Of a stretch of 64,000 bases of DNA, positions 10,481 to 23,822 are shown piece after piece. A program made the position numbers and the translations under genes. The stretch comes from Ceratothoa steindachneri (taxonomy: Eukaryota > Arthropoda > Malacostraca > Isopoda > Cymothoidae): NCBI GenBank assembly GCA_963969495.1, contig OZ018324.1:42530609-42594608 (forward strand), written 5' to 3'. Under the pieces are notes generated by a model. The model ran no database searches and had not been told where the DNA came from. It was given only the letters and a program-made list of their open reading frames with translations. Each line of letters opens with the position of its first letter. Position 1 is the stretch's first letter.

Positions 10481-13400
10481 GACGTCAACTGAAGAATTTA
10501 GACCTACGGTAGTGGAATCTGTGATTATTGTGAGTGAATTTTATTTTCAGAGTGAAATAAAAATATATGGTTTGCATATAAAATTTTATATATAAAATGT
10601 AGCTATATGAATAGGCTATAGCTATATACGATTGGTATATTAATTCATAAATGTATTATTAATCCTTCATATTCAGAATTACATAGTAAAATATTGACTT
10701 TCAGTATTATTAGGAATATATACATTATCAAACTTTATTTCCTACATTTTGACACAATGATATACTGGTATTGCTACTATAACGAAACACATCGTTATAG
10801 GAATTGATCTAATAAGTACATATAATCGATCAGTAATTGTACTAATTATTCAAGAAAAATTTTTAGTCAATAATATCTTAAAGTAAATGATAGCGTGCTT
10901 TAAGAATATATGTATTTGGATTCTCATTAAATTATTGCAATATATTAACCTTTGTTGTTTGCATATGTCCTGCTTTATTTAACTTTGTTATATAGCCTAC
11001 GTCGTGACTAATGATCCAAACGCTTTAGTATTCGGTCGTTATAAGAGCTTAACTTATAGTACTAATACTATAAGTGTAAACAAGATTTGTAACCCCGAAC
11101 TCACCTTTAATTGATCTCAAAAAAGCTGGTTGCTCCATGGTTGATAGGGGATGCACACATTATATGATAAAATCTTCTTAGTATTCACCGTAAAACACTC
11201 CGGTAATGTCGTTGCTATAACACCGCTGCATGAAGGACCATTGTCTAATACTGAACATTTTCTTTTTTAATCTTTTTTTTGAGCTGTGACGTAGTTATCC
11301 GCTTTTTGCACCAAAGGAGGATGATTTCTCTGTTGATAAATGTAAATTATCGGATAATTGAAGGACATTTGTTTTACGTTGCCTTAATCCACGTTAAATT
11401 CAATCAGAATATACTATAAATAAATGTGTTACAAAAGGAAGCAGAAAGGTTCGTGCATTGTAAACCTATGCTACTTAACAATATCGTTAGGTAATAGCAA
11501 TTTTACCATTTTTTTAATAAGAAAGAGTGAAACTTGACAATTCAATTAAGTTTCACATAATTAGCTTTAGTAAATTCTTACCTACAATTGAATGCGTAGA
11601 TTGGAAGTAACATTGCTCGCCTCAGAGATTTCGCCATTGTATGAAAGACATACACACTTCCCTTTTTTCCGTCCAAAGATTTCCCTCTTAAAGAATTACT
11701 ATTTAGTAAATGATGACTATAATTACATGATTCTTTATCTTCCTCATGTTTATTATTGGCTTATCTCTCCATTTCACACTCTTTCGAAGAAGCTGAAGTT
11801 GCCATGCAGCAGTTGAAATAACGCTGAGCGCTCTCACTATCAAACCGCACAGAACTGTGACAATCTGTTAACTGAATTTGAACTGATGCAAGCAATCTTC
11901 TCTCACTGGCTTACGCAGTCAACCCTTTGTTTCTACAAGTTGCGACAAGCTAACTCATGAATTACACGTTCTTAACAGCTATGTAAACCTATTATCAGTA
12001 AAGTTTTTGCAAAATTATTTAAATACATTATATTTAAATACTGCCCACCTCTGTCTATGTATGACTTTCTTTTATATTCTTTCTGCTGGGATTGATACTG
12101 GCTTGTGAGAGATTCAAAGGAGCAAAAGCTGTTAGATCTGCTTCCAAACTTGCGTTTTGTTACTGAATACAATGAAAAATCTCTTTACTGCCAAATTCCA
12201 AAGTTGACATTTCTATATTTTGAAATTTCGATTTCAATATTTATTTGATATTCGTGAAATAATATTGTTTAATTAGTCTATAAATGGATATCCACCACCA
12301 AAGTAGATTTCATTTTCATCTCGAAACACTGATAATGTTCTATAAATATCAGAGGGTTTTGCAAAATACAATCATTTGTATCTTGACATAATATGGACCT
12401 TAAAACATGATAAAAGTAGTAATGGTACTCACTCAGGGTAGTAGAAACATGCATACAGTACACGCTCGACCTTAAATTCGGGTAACGCTAATCTTCTAAT
12501 TTGTTTTACGATAAGTTTAATTAAATATCTGTGCTTTATGAGACGCGTCGAAGTGTATGTATCGGAATCCCTTATCTATCCAAATTATCATGATTCTTAA
12601 CCCTACTCCTCTACACTGCCTCTATTTTGCCCAACCTTTGTATCTTCCTGCCATTTTATCCCCATTTCTATCTTCCCTCTTTATTATTTCATATTATTAT
12701 CACTGTTGGATAACTAAGTCTCCTGAGGGGTGTACTCGAAATGGTTGCATTTGCAAAGCTACAATCTAAGTTTCGGTAGCAATCCAAAGAAGAATGGTAA
12801 TTGAAATTCTTGTTTTTTTATTCTTCGCAAAGGAGAAGAATGCCAATCTTAAAACTAAAAGGTCATCTTTAAGCTCTATATTGCAAATTAAAATCTTTAT
12901 ATATAATTTAAGCTAAATTGAAATAAAGATAAAACTAAATTAAGGTCTTGCTGAGTTTATTTAATTAAATCAAAAAAGGAGATTAATTCTGTATATTTAA
13001 ATTATATTGTAGCAATAAAAAGTGAAAAATGTTTAAAACAAAACATTACAATGAATATGTTCACATACGTTGTTTCTTCCATATCAGAAATGAATATAAA
13101 TTTCCAAGGTAAGTGGAGAATAAATCGTTTTCTTTTGTCATAATAGTAGTTATAGAAAGTTTAGAGTGGTAAAAGAAAAATAAGAATTTAGTTGTAGTGT
13201 TGTTAGATTTTAATACCGAAGGACTCAGCACCGTGCATTGAGAGGGAGATAATCAGATAGAACGAGTGCAAGCTTATGCACTATTAGTATTTGCGATACT
13301 ATGAGTAAAGTCACTTCTGTATTAAAACTTTAATTCTTCCTCATGCCACATAGAATTTGATCATATGAATATCTTAGAAGAAAAGATGATATGCGCTTTC

Positions 13401-15754
13401 ACCTTCTACTTTTTTTCTTTAGCTGACCTAGTTTTGCGTTTGCACCATATTTTAACGACTGCAAAATTAAAACGAGATGTTAAAGCGCTCTCTTCGTGTT
13501 TAGTTTAATTTAAAAAGTTCAGTTTGGCCCAAGCATTATTTTTTTAGGCTACTTTTCATTTTCGTTCATATATCTTTAAAGATGTCAATACTCTTTTACT
13601 ATACCTCTACTAATTATGGATTATGAGGATCATTAAATCATTTTTGGCCTCAATTAATATATTTCACCATTTGTTTCTCTATTTATCTCGACTCTTCCGT
13701 TATCTTTTTCTTCTTAAGCCTCTATTGCTCTTCTGGGATTTAACTCAACTATCTTATAGCTTATGTCCTTCGAGTTATGTGCACTTCATATTTAGTGGTT
13801 TGTAAATAAATATATATATACCAGTCGCCAGCAATTGTAAGCTCATTCACCTAAGATAACCAAGCCCAGAGAGTGACTGGAGTGTGACTTATCTCTCTCA
13901 CCTCTGAATGTTTAGATATATTTGATGATTATTTCCTCTATAATTATTTGTGTCCACTGTGATATTAATCGTCGACGAAGTCCCTCTATCGGATAAAGAA
14001 ATCTCTATAGAGATCAATATGATTTCACTGGAAAACCAAAGCTGCAGTAGCCGGCTTTGTTGGGCCAAAGGTAGCAAAATCTATGTTTTTCCATCCAACA
14101 GTAAGCAGAAAACCTTCATGTCCAGGAAATATCTACCCTCTCTCGAGGATGGCATATAGATAAGGAAAACCATTAGGCAGTTTCAGAGACAAACGAGTGA
14201 TTTATTTTCCATTCGAATAAAGGAAGGGTAGAAGAGAAAGTGGTATTGTGATTGGCTATGTGTGTTGCGACGTAGATGGTCAGAGCTGCTCGTTCGTGTC
14301 TTGACTTAACGATTTAGCTGATAGGTGCAAGCCTTTTGCTTGCTCCGAAAGCGTTTTTTGTAATTTTTCTTTTTCCAATCAAGTAGCCAGGCTTTGATCT
14401 ATCGCTCCATTGCCTCTAGTTATCATAAATTATCTCCAGTGGCAATGGGATATTCAAATTCATGTGAAGAAGTGACTTGAAACAACTTACATTAACATAT
14501 AAAAAAATAAAAGTAATGATTTCATCTACCTCAGACACCACCCTATCATCGTTAAACTTAAACCCGAACATTTTCGGTGGAGGCAATCGTGCCTTATTGT
14601 TTCTTGCATTCAAATGCAAATATACTCACAACTTAGCACAAATCATATGTTCCACTAAGTACTACATTATGAAGTGATCAACTCCTTTGAATGCATTAAT
14701 TTTCAATTAGTTTAATGCAATTTTTTTAGTCTTCATCCGGAGCACATTCACAGGAAATAATTTGAAAGGAACATTTCATGGCGTACTGCTTCAGCTTTTG
14801 GACGTTAGTAAAGATAAATCATCATTAACCTAAAGTAAAAGAAAAGTGTCCAAGAATTCGAGTTTCTCTTAGATACATTTTCTCATCTTAACGCCGACCC
14901 CACTTACCAACCACTACAATGACCATGATGACCAGGCGAATACACTGGTTTGCTTTGTTGAAAATTTTCAATTTTAACATTTAAAACATCTTTTCTTTTC
15001 AACACTTTTCCTCTATTTTCTTAATTCCGTCTTCCAGCGTACATAAAAAATGTCTTCGTTCCCAAGAAACTGATTACCAAATTCAGTTTTACGCTCTGTT
15101 TCTCAATAAAAATAGCTCGAGTAATAATGTTCCCTTAAGAGTTTAGAACGAAAGAAAGAATTTACTTCCAGAGGCGCACAATTTATAAACATTAAATAGG
15201 CAGATAGATAGAGGAGAGCGATGGAAATAAATTTGATCACATATTTATATTATATAATAATAACAACGAAATATTCAAATGGCATGAATGTCCATGCACC
15301 CAATGATGAAATGATGAAAAAAAGCGATACTTCCAGGATAGAAATTGGGCGAGAAAATTGATTTTTAACTTATTGAGCTATAAAGACGATGGTTATCGCG
15401 TTAGGTATATACAGCTACGACTACTTTCTTTCGGAAATTTGTTTTATTCGATTTTCCGTTGGAAATTTCTCAGAAATTATTGGATAAATTTGTACACATG
15501 AGTACTCAGCATCTGGAAAGCATAATAGAAATAGGTGCTTGCCTATAACTTTATGGAATATGAAAAATGCGATGCTAATGAAATGTATGAAATCAGTAAG
15601 CGGTCAGTTTCAGGAAAAATGTCTTCCCTAATTCTAATCATATTTATTGATTAATATGTTATTCTATGTCTACAGGTTTTGATAATGATATGAGAATGGT
15701 GAAACAGTTACTGCAGTGGAAATATCTGATACGTAAACTGCACGAGGAGGGTCT
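10481..15754. other. 5.3 kb AT-rich DNA, nothing recognised
   Basis: No supported gene, and no recognised element or tandem array. Frames at 11592-11816, 12557-12769, 13623-13805 and 13950-14159 are short and unconvincing. If the hAT 5' terminus exists it should lie in the first few hundred bases, but I could not find an inverted match to the 8535 end. Confidence 0.5.
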
Positions 15755-16546
15755 CACCTGTCACCAAAAACACCTAAGGTCGGCGATCACATTCCCACAG
15801 TGTAGGTGTTGAAGAGGATCTAATAAAATAGTAACATCTAACACTCGCCCCATTCTGCACAACCCTGACTCAATACACAACGTGACGATCCGTCTCTGCA
15901 TCGCATGAGTCTTAAGGATCGTAAGAAAACAGTAGTCGAGCTGCAAGATGACTGGATAGAAGGTGACCAGGTTAATATAAACGTTAAAACAGTTGATCGC
16001 AAGATGTATGCATAACGCCTTTTGTCATGTAAACACGCCATAACTCGCTGAGCAACTTTCAGCAAAAGCGAGGTCAAGTGGTTAGGACATTTGCATATCG
16101 AAACTGAATAATGTGTCAGTGGTACCGTGTTTTATCGTCCAATGAGTCTACGTTTCAGTCAGAGAAAATAACAAAATCGTGAAAAGGTAAAATTCGATCA
16201 GTCTAAAAGCTAAAAGATTGGCTTAAAGTTCAGCGGTAAAAATAGAAGGCGCCAGCGGCAATGATAAAGTTAAAAACTCTCCTAAATAGGTGGCTGCAGC
16301 ACCCACGCCATTGTCTGACTTGGAACCATGCGTATTTATCGAGCAGTATTGTATGTGTGAGGTCGTATACTTTCTGAACTGGCTTTTAAGGAAGCATTGG
16401 TCCACGGACGACGACTTGACCAGACTTCTCATGCTGGTATAGACTATGGGAGGTGGAGCACGCCAACTAGGAGTCTGCGACGATGGAAGGCCAAGGACTC
16501 TCAGATAACTCAGGTTGGAGAGATGATCTCCTATCTGGAGGTTCAT
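15755..16546 (-). pseudogene. LINE RNase H and C-terminal segment
   Basis: The minus strand reads INTHGSKSDNGVG with APSIFTAEL about 25 residues later. This matches the first Asp motif (TDGS; here THGS, so Asp is replaced by His) and the Glu motif of RNase H. The rest of the domain is decayed. A C-terminal stretch around 15.76-16.08 kb (YCFLTILKTHAMQRR and GLCRMG) resembles the region after RNase H in jockey-like ORF2. Confidence 0.55.
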
Positions 16547-16589
16547 GGACGGGGTAAGGATGACAACCTATCGAATGTCGCCGTTGACT

Positions 16590-18325
16590 AGGCCGTATAC
16601 AGGCACCTGTATGAGTCTGATACAGGGACCTGCTGTACACAACAGAAATATTGCCTCCAGATCTGGAGTCTATGATGTGGCAAGGGGAGCACTCCACTCT
16701 TACAGTATAAGCAGTCAACGGGAGAAGTGCGAAAGGCTCCACTGGAGAGACGAACTCCGACGTTGCAAATAGGGTTCAGTATTTTAAGGGCTGAGGGCGA
16801 AGCCGGAGAGTAAATTTGACACCCATAATCAAATTTGGATTGGAAGAGTGTAGTGTATAAACTCCACAGTGTTTGGCGTTTACTGCCCAACTAAGTATGG
16901 GATAAGACAACAAGTTAGAAGACGGTGGAGGTGTGCTAACAAGGAAAATTTGGTATCAAAAGTTACGCCTAGAAACTAACACTCAGAAACGAACTCTATC
17001 TCTACATATTGTAGGGAGATAGGTGGCGAAACAAGAGCCCCTCTACCCTGGTGGAAATAAATGACCGTAGTTTTGCTCGTGGAAAAACTGAATCCCCTAA
17101 AGTGTGCACTTTTTAAGAACGCATCGACTGCTAGTTGCAGCCGATGCGCTGCTGATGGAAGGCGTAGTGAGGAACAATATAGTGCCAAGTCATTTATAAG
17201 CAAAGTCGCCGATACACCTTCTGGGAGAGAGGAGATGATATCATTGATCGCAGTTACAAAATATAAAACACTTAAAACACCGCCCTAAGGAACTCCCTCC
17301 TCTTGGGGTTGCAGGTCAAATTAGATGTCTCCAACACGAACCATAAAGGATTAGGATGCTGAAATCTTTGATTAAAAAACGGTAAAAGACCTCTCATACA
17401 TCAAATGTATGGCTGCTTTAAGACTCCGTATCTCCATGTTATATCGTAAGCTTTCTCAATGTTGAAAAATATGGCCAAGTCTCTGTGCTTTAATGAGAAA
17501 GCTTTCAAGACAGAACAATCGAAACGTACTAGGAGGTCAAGGGTACTACCACTGTTACGGAAACCATATTGAAATAGAAAGTGTGTAAGTGATTGGTTTC
17601 TAAGAAGCAGTTCAGGCGCTCCAACACCATCTTCTTCAGCAACTTACTCAAATAGCTGGTGAAAACGATAGGGGCGTAGTGGTCTGTGTCCAACCCGTGC
17701 TTGCCTCGTTTGAAAAAAAGAAGGACAATCACAACGCGCCATAATGATGGGTAAAATCTCTTCACTAATATGAGGTTGTACAAATCAAGTAAGAAAATAA
17801 AAGAGTGTGGGTGGAGGTGCTGTATCATATCAAAGGCCAGGAGAAGTAGATTTGCAAAGGGACAATGCCCTATACAACTCGTGGATTGTGAATAGGGCAT
17901 TATACGGAAGGTTAGATTTTGTCTAAAATTGGGAGAATGAGACTTTTCTTTTGATTTATATGATATAAATCCCTATTGTAACGACTGGCACTGCTGACGG
18001 CGCGGAAATGGTCAGCCAAAGCATTGCTGACCACCTAGCTGTAATTTTCTAAAGATCCCTGTTGAGTGTGGGGGTATTATAGATAGCATAATAGCCCCTG
18101 ATCGTATTGATCCTCTTCCAGATCTTTTCGGTATGAGTCAAAGGTAATCTCTGAAACGAAGCGGCGCCATGAAATTCGGCGAGCCAGACGGAGAGTTCCA
18201 TGGCAAAGCGCCCAAGCTCGGTTTCCGTCAACCTTGTTACACAAGGTTGGGTTCCACCGGAATCGGCCATGAGCTAACTTGTATTTTTTGACGGCTGTCG
18301 CACAATCCGTGGTCCACGAGGGCAC
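16590..18325 (-). pseudogene. LINE reverse transcriptase
   Basis: Segments in order on the minus strand: the linker with SWTTDCATAVKKYKLAHGRF (18.3 kb); an RT finger region with PSLWRVVIVLLFFKRGKHG and SKLLKKMVLERLN (17.7-17.6 kb). The palm follows as INDLALYCSSLRLPSAAHRL (17.2 kb), where INDLAL occupies the FADD-type catalytic position and has lost one Asp. Then comes a thumb segment with LYTTLFQSKFDYGCQIYS and RLSSGAFRTSPV (16.8-16.7 kb). The family is jockey-like by these motifs. The lost catalytic Asp and the frame changes make it inactive. Confidence 0.7.
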
Positions 18326-18479
18326 GATTGAGCGACCCCTTACGGGGCACCTTCGTTAAATGATCTCTATGGCCACATTGTAGATAAGGGATGTGAAGTA
18401 CGCTGTTGCCGCATCCGCACCATTGAATGTCCTCAAGGATGCACTTGTGAAAGATTCCTCTCAGAAACATTCCTAACCT

Positions 18480-18830
18480 TCATGTACTAAGTCACAGTAG
18501 AGAAATATGGTTGTATGAGAGCTAGGATGAACGGCCGACAAGGCAATAAGAAAGTGGTCACTCCCATGGAGGTCGTTGATAACTGATAATCGAAAATCGT
18601 TAATGCAATCCGGGTAACAGAGAGACAGGTCAACACAGTCTAAAGAATCCGCCTGGGTATGGTAAGAGGTAAAATCACCGGTGGTAAAAACGTAAATACC
18701 TTAGATAATAATATGTGTGATAGGCATTGAAATCTCCCAGGAATAAAAATGGGGAGGGTAATTGATCTATAACTTCTAAATGGTCGGGTCTTGACAATGG
18801 TAAGAAAGGAGGGAGGTAAATAGAGCAAAC
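18480..18830 (-). pseudogene. LINE endonuclease (APE-type) segment
   Basis: APE-type endonucleases nick the target to prime reverse transcription. On the minus strand YLPPSFL is followed, in a shifted frame, by FLGDFNAY at about 18.73 kb (the catalytic DFN-A motif) and later by HGSDHFLIA at about 18.55 kb (the SDH motif). Both motifs lie in the expected order, with a frameshift between the first two segments, so the domain is recognisable but not translatable. Confidence 0.65.
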
Positions 18831-19091
18831 AATTAAATGCCTTGTAAGAAAAACCTCACGGCAACAGCTTGGAGGTTAGCGTGTAGGTGCATGGGAGATA
18901 TATGGTGGGATGAGGAAAATATAACTGACCCCCCTCTCATGAGACCAGACCCAGACAAGAGCAATAGAGTTGAAAATAAGAAAACCGGATACCGTGTACC
19001 TAGTTTTTTCTCCTAAAGACAAATAACAGCGAGGTGGAGAGTCGTCAAAAGAATTTTGGGTTCTTCCCACTTATGAAAAACGCCTTGACAA

Positions 19092-20351
19092 TTACATTGT
19101 AAAATGAAGGATATAATGTGGAACGGTTAGATACCACAATATATATTTTTCTCTTTTGTGGCTGAGGTTAAGTTTAAAGTGCGTGCCAAGGAGCTTGGGA
19201 GACGAAGAGCAGAATTTGAAGCGATTGCTATAGCAGGGGAAGAAATCCTGGAAGGAGCAGTGACAAGGGGCATGTTTGAGAGTTTCGAGGAACCGGCCGA
19301 GGCTATCGGCTATCGAAGACAGATTTTGCACAAGATTGTGTTGAGAGTGAGATGACATATCGACTATGAAGTCACCAGTACCTCTTGGCAACATCCGTCG
19401 GAGTTCACCACAGCAGGACTCAAAAGATTCATTAACGTCAAACACATCGACTTTTGCAAGCGGGGCGTCAGATGACGACTCATCCCTAGAAAGCGAAGAT
19501 AATCTAAATATGGGTCCACATCGCTGACATAGGGATCCAACGAGCGAGAGAAGGCTGCAAGGGAAGCTCAAGAACGTTTGGCACAAAAATCCTTACGAGA
19601 AGGGTAGGTTTTAGGTTTATAGCTAGCCATTGCAAAGAGAAAAAATAAAAACTTTTCCACGGACTCCCCACCATGGAGGCCTACAATACTGCAACTCTAG
19701 ATTCGGTTAAGTTCGGTATGTCCTCTTGGATAATGGTTATAGGTCCATGATGCCATCTATATAAACCTAAGAGGTTGCCTGAGTTCTCCTACGCCTGGAG
19801 AAAATGGGCCAATGATGGGTTTTCCGTTGGGCATCGGTAGATAAACGCGGTGGAGATGCCCAGCCTCTTCCGACCTTCATGAAAGAACAATTTAGAATAA
19901 ATCCATTAAACGAGAAGAGGTCGGGTATCCATAAGGACTACTAGATAGGAGAAAGAAGATGGGGAAATAAAGAGTAATGAAAGAAAGTAATAGGGCTAGG
20001 AGGAAAGACTGGTATATTGAAAGTCGGGTTGCCAGAACAATGGGACCCTTAAGGGGCTCTGGGCTGACTCCCCTCGCAACGAAAAGGCCAGAGCCTCTCT
20101 GGAACCAACCTCTGAAGAATGAAAAGGTCGCAGAGAGGAAGGTGGCCTTTCTAGCTATAAATTACGTCCTCGCCTCTTCCCTTTCTTTAATCTTCGTAAG
20201 CTTAAGTATAGTTTCCATATTCTCTACCCTTTTCTTTGGGCAATTTGGGTTGTCTATATATATGCCTTTTTCGTTTTGCGTCGTTTCTAGAACTTTTCTG
20301 GCTATTCCTGCAATATTTCTGTTGATTGGATGCGTCTTCGCCTCGCTATGA
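19092..20351 (-). pseudogene. LINE ORF1-like (gag-like) region
   Basis: The minus-strand frame at 19092-19586 holds 164 codons: a charged/serine-rich stretch (SRDESSSDAPLAKVDVFDVN) and then a hydrophobic-heptad stretch containing LVQNLSSIADSLGRFLETL, which looks coiled-coil-like. Upstream, another minus-strand frame near 20.0-20.35 kb includes CPKKRVENMETILKLTKIK. ORF1 proteins of LINEs bind the RNA and often contain a coiled coil. The assignment depends on position upstream of the endonuclease and on this composition. No zinc knuckle was seen. Confidence 0.45.
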
Positions 20352-22282
20352 AGGGCAGTTTGTTTTCTTTCGTTTGTTCAATTATTTGGTATTATATCGA
20401 TAGCCTTCTTCTGCTGTTTTTTGTAGCATTAGCGTGTTACCTACTCGTAAGATAGTGTACATTGCTATGGTTAGATAAATTAGTGCGGATTGTATTATGG
20501 TCTGACAAATATTTGTTTTAATTTTAAGGCTAATGGTTTTCAAGTTGTTTGTATAGTAATAAATATCCTTCCCCCCCGATTTACTCTTTCACTAACGGGC
20601 TTTTCGTAACTCTATGCAGTAATGGTTAGCCTATGCATCTTATACTTTGTTATACCTGTTGCGCTAACCTTGTACATATACATCTGACTTAAGTCTCTTC
20701 ACATTGTTTCCATCCATGGAGCAAAAGGCAGTATGCCTCGAGACATTGATGGCCAAAATCTCATTAATACATCGAGAAATTACAGCAAGCGTCTTGAAAC
20801 TGCCTTCATAATTTCAATAATGAATACATCCCTCCTTTTAGATGGCTTATTTGGCAAACCGGTTGATTTAACAACCTTGCATAAGCCTGTTTGTCATAGT
20901 TTGACAGAATATAATATTATTGACTACAATTTTGGGGTGCTTGACAATCTCTACACTGGCTCTAATTTAAAGACCCTCTTGGCGATGCAGATTTACGATT
21001 CACGATGTTAAACATGTTACCTGGATGATGACTAGCAAGAGAATAATCTACAATACACGAGATGAGAGTAAAGTTAGTTGCTATGCAAACAATGTCGTTT
21101 CTCTCTCCCAGAAACATAAGCGTTCAGATCTGCTGACAACTTTAATTTTATGATTCTAAATTTGCATAAGCTTTAGCAATAAGTATTTTATACCTATAAG
21201 CTAATATACACCTATTTTAGAAATTTTGATTTTCAGTGGCAAAATTATAAGGATTTTTCTGAATGAAATGCTGCCATTTTGAGCTTTGTGGCGGTACTGT
21301 GTATATGCATATAAGAAAGGAATTTAAGATTCATGTTACATAATAAGGTCTTGAACATTTTTAGATTCCTTTCTACAATATTTTTGCAGTTTGGATACTT
21401 ATATTTTTCCCTAAAGTTCTTGATCGCATCTTTTAAGCCTATTCTTACATTTTTACACTATCCATGACAGTATTCGAAGTTTTCATCCTCGACGAGTTTC
21501 CTAATAGCTAGTGCAACAATACATCCGTTTTAAGCTTGGCATGTTATATACCTGGAAAATTACTGCACTAATACTTGAAACTCGTTCTATTCTGTGGTAA
21601 CGCCTTCATACATAGTTTTATTAGGCTAAGTTTTATATGTAATGGGGTCAATAGAAATCTTTTGTACCCACAATACAATCTCAAAGAATGCATTTTCGTC
21701 CTGGTTGATGTTTATCCCTCCTTTGCTATTGTTTCTGAGAACAATGGAGATTTCTCGTCCTACTAATTCTCTCCCAATCAAAACCATTAAGCTTTTTTAG
21801 CACGATACTTCTCTAGTTAACATGCAAATTATCTTTAAGTCGCGTAAAATATCCAATTTGAACTTTATAATTCATTTGTATATAAGTATTTCCAAATTGG
21901 CAGTACTCTTTCACGATCACTGAGTGTACAAGAAGAATTGGGGAATAGTAATTACCATTATGCAATAGATCTCCTTTAAGACTTTCTTTGGAGAATCAAT
22001 AAGCAATTTTTAAATTTCCAGTATTTAAATAATGGCAAAAAGTGCTATTAGTGTTTTGTTGGATCAGTACAATAAAAAAAATCATTTTCCTGAGTAAAAT
22101 AAGAAAAGTAACCTTTTCTCATTTACAATACCGAAACAATGTTGTACCAAGAACTAATTGATTTTTCGATTTAGGTCTTGAACCTATTAAGTCTATCTAC
22201 TCGTTTAAAAACTCATAAATCTCTCATTAGATCATACACATCATGCTGGATGTATAGCTAAGTTCTTTTAAATTTTCATGAG
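20352..22282. other. AT-rich DNA, nothing recognised
   Basis: No supported gene. A 92-codon plus-strand frame at 20733-21011 has ordinary composition but no recognisable motif, and may be chance. Confidence 0.5.
22278..22282. repeat. Target-site duplication, left copy
   Basis: ATGAG immediately outside the LTR. The right copy, at 28510-28514, reads ATGAC. Four of five bases agree, as expected for a 5-bp Ty3/gypsy duplication with one later change. Confidence 0.6.
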
Positions 22283-23400
22283 TGTCGTAGAATGGACTCT
22301 CGACGATATACCATATATGACTATTCGTTTAGGGAACTTATTTAATTATCTTTAGAGTGCGTGGTTGTCTGGGTTGACCGATATTATTTATCTTACATAT
22401 GCTTGAGAAGTGGAACTGAGCTCAAGGATAATAATATGGCTATCATTAATAAAATTGAGTTTTATTAATAAAAACTATCAACGATACACGAAACGGAAAA
22501 TATTGACATAAACAGGGAATGGAAAGGGTCGTGGGAAATCTAGCTAATCCGAGGATTAAGAGAGATTTAGAAAGGTTAAACAAATAAAAGTTAAAGGGAT
22601 GGGATGGTTTGCTAAACCATTTGAAGCACAGGATAGGGTTGACAAAAGGGTTAAATACTCAAAGGTAAAGTTCAGCTCACGTAAATACACTTGTTGTGCA
22701 GAGGAAGGCGACGGGAATGAATCTTCGGTCCGCTAGCGAGTTCAAGCCGAAAGGGGGGGGGGGAATTAAATGATCCTGACGTGGTGTCTTGGGAATGAGA
22801 ACTGATTCTTGACGAAAGGGCTTGAAGAACAATGGCTGTTTTTCGTTGTTCTCTTCTGAACAACAGGGAGGGTAAGAACCGTCTTTTGTCTATGGGCTCG
22901 AGAACAATGGCTGTTCTAATGTTGTTCTTTTCTGAACAACAAGGGAGAAGAGTGAAAACCGTTTCTTGGCAAACGGGCTGAAAGAACAATGGCTGTTCTA
23001 CGTTGTTCTCTTCTGAACAACAAGGGGGGGTAAGAATCGTTTCTTGTCTACGGGTTCGAAAGAACAATGGCTGTTCTAACGTTGTTCTCTTTCTGAACAA
23101 CAGGGGAAGCCTTGTGGACTTGGCGTCACGAAGGCTCGAACCTTGGCAGTGGGGTCTTCGAGAGAATGCACAGCCGCGCCTGAGAACAATACCTTATCTG
23201 CCCATAAGCCTAACTCAATCTGGCGAGGTCGGCGCATGGGGTGAAACGGGGGGAAGATAAACCTCCTTGTTTAAACATTGACTCAGGTGGCGGCTATAAT
23301 GCGCCCGGCTTCAAGGCGAAGATGCACGTGGGTAGCATCGTGTTTTTAAACAACATGTGATTATGTTTGAAATTAAGCGGCCTCAAACCGTTCTATCACA
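22283..23400 (-). repeat. 3' LTR (1118 bp)
   Basis: Near identical to 27505-28509 over its outer parts; by eye the first ~210 bp differ at only about 3% of positions, mainly transitions. It contains four ~78-bp minisatellite units, against two in the other LTR. The minus-strand frame at 22672-23100 is a product of these repeats, not a gene. Confidence 0.9.
22827..23110 (-). repeat. LTR minisatellite, four units
   Basis: Units start with GAACAATGGCTG at 22827, 22902, 22984 and 23062 (spacing 75, 82 and 78). Each unit carries GAACAA...TTGTTC and TTCTGAACAA segments able to pair, so each could fold as a hairpin in the LTR transcript. The right LTR has two related units (28047 and 28122). Confidence 0.85.
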
Positions 23401-23413
23401 CCTTTTCCATTCC
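23401..23413 (-). promoter_or_regulatory. Polypurine tract candidate
   Basis: On the minus strand GGAATGGAAAAGG directly precedes the TGTGAT start of the 3' LTR. This is where plus-strand DNA synthesis is primed in LTR elements. One T interrupts the purines. Confidence 0.5.
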
Positions 23414-23822
23414 GGGGCAAGTTGTCACTTCTAAAAAAAAAGAGAGAAAGGACAACGATAGAGCTCCATTGTGGGGAACTCGTTTTCTTGTACCAACCAT
23501 ACCTTCATGCACCTAACTAGTATTACCTCAATACATATGATTATTTTGATCTTTTGATTATAGGGGAAAATAACCTTTAATACAAACTTAATCAAAAAAA
23601 GGGGCATGGAACAATGAAATGATATAAAATTAGTACATAAGGGACAAAATAATTTATACGTAATTTAATGGGTACAAATATATATACATACCAAAAAAAA
23701 ATAGACATTGTGCGTTACAAAATTCAGACATATACATTAACTAGTTCTATTACAAGAGAATCTTATTTGAGTCGTACAAGGTGGTATATACATACATGGA
23801 GATCCTAATCCTACGAATACAA
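23414..23822 (-). other. Non-coding interval where integrase is expected
   Basis: AT-rich, with no frame of note and no HHCC or DDE signature. In Ty3/gypsy order the integrase should follow RNase H here and needs more than 1 kb. Confidence 0.6.

Larger units (their letters stand above)
15755..20351 (-). mobile_element. Jockey-like LINE, near full length but dead
   Basis: A minus-strand non-LTR retrotransposon with parts in canonical order: ORF1-like region (about 20.35-19.1 kb), endonuclease (18.83-18.5), linker (18.47-18.05), reverse transcriptase (17.9-16.6), RNase H (16.55-16.2) and C-terminal segment (16.08-15.76). At about 4.6 kb it is close to the usual length. Frame changes and stops are frequent. 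No poly-A tail or target duplication was identified, so the outer limits are approximate. Confidence 0.75.

Noticed and set aside
19977..20351. 124-codon plus-strand frame with hydrophobic C-terminus
   Set aside because: Antisense to the ORF1-like part of the minus-strand LINE, where the other strand reads as charged, helical protein.
22672..23100. 142-codon minus-strand frame
   Set aside because: Lies in the LTR and is made of minisatellite units; the equivalent frame at 27898-28233 differs in length with unit number.
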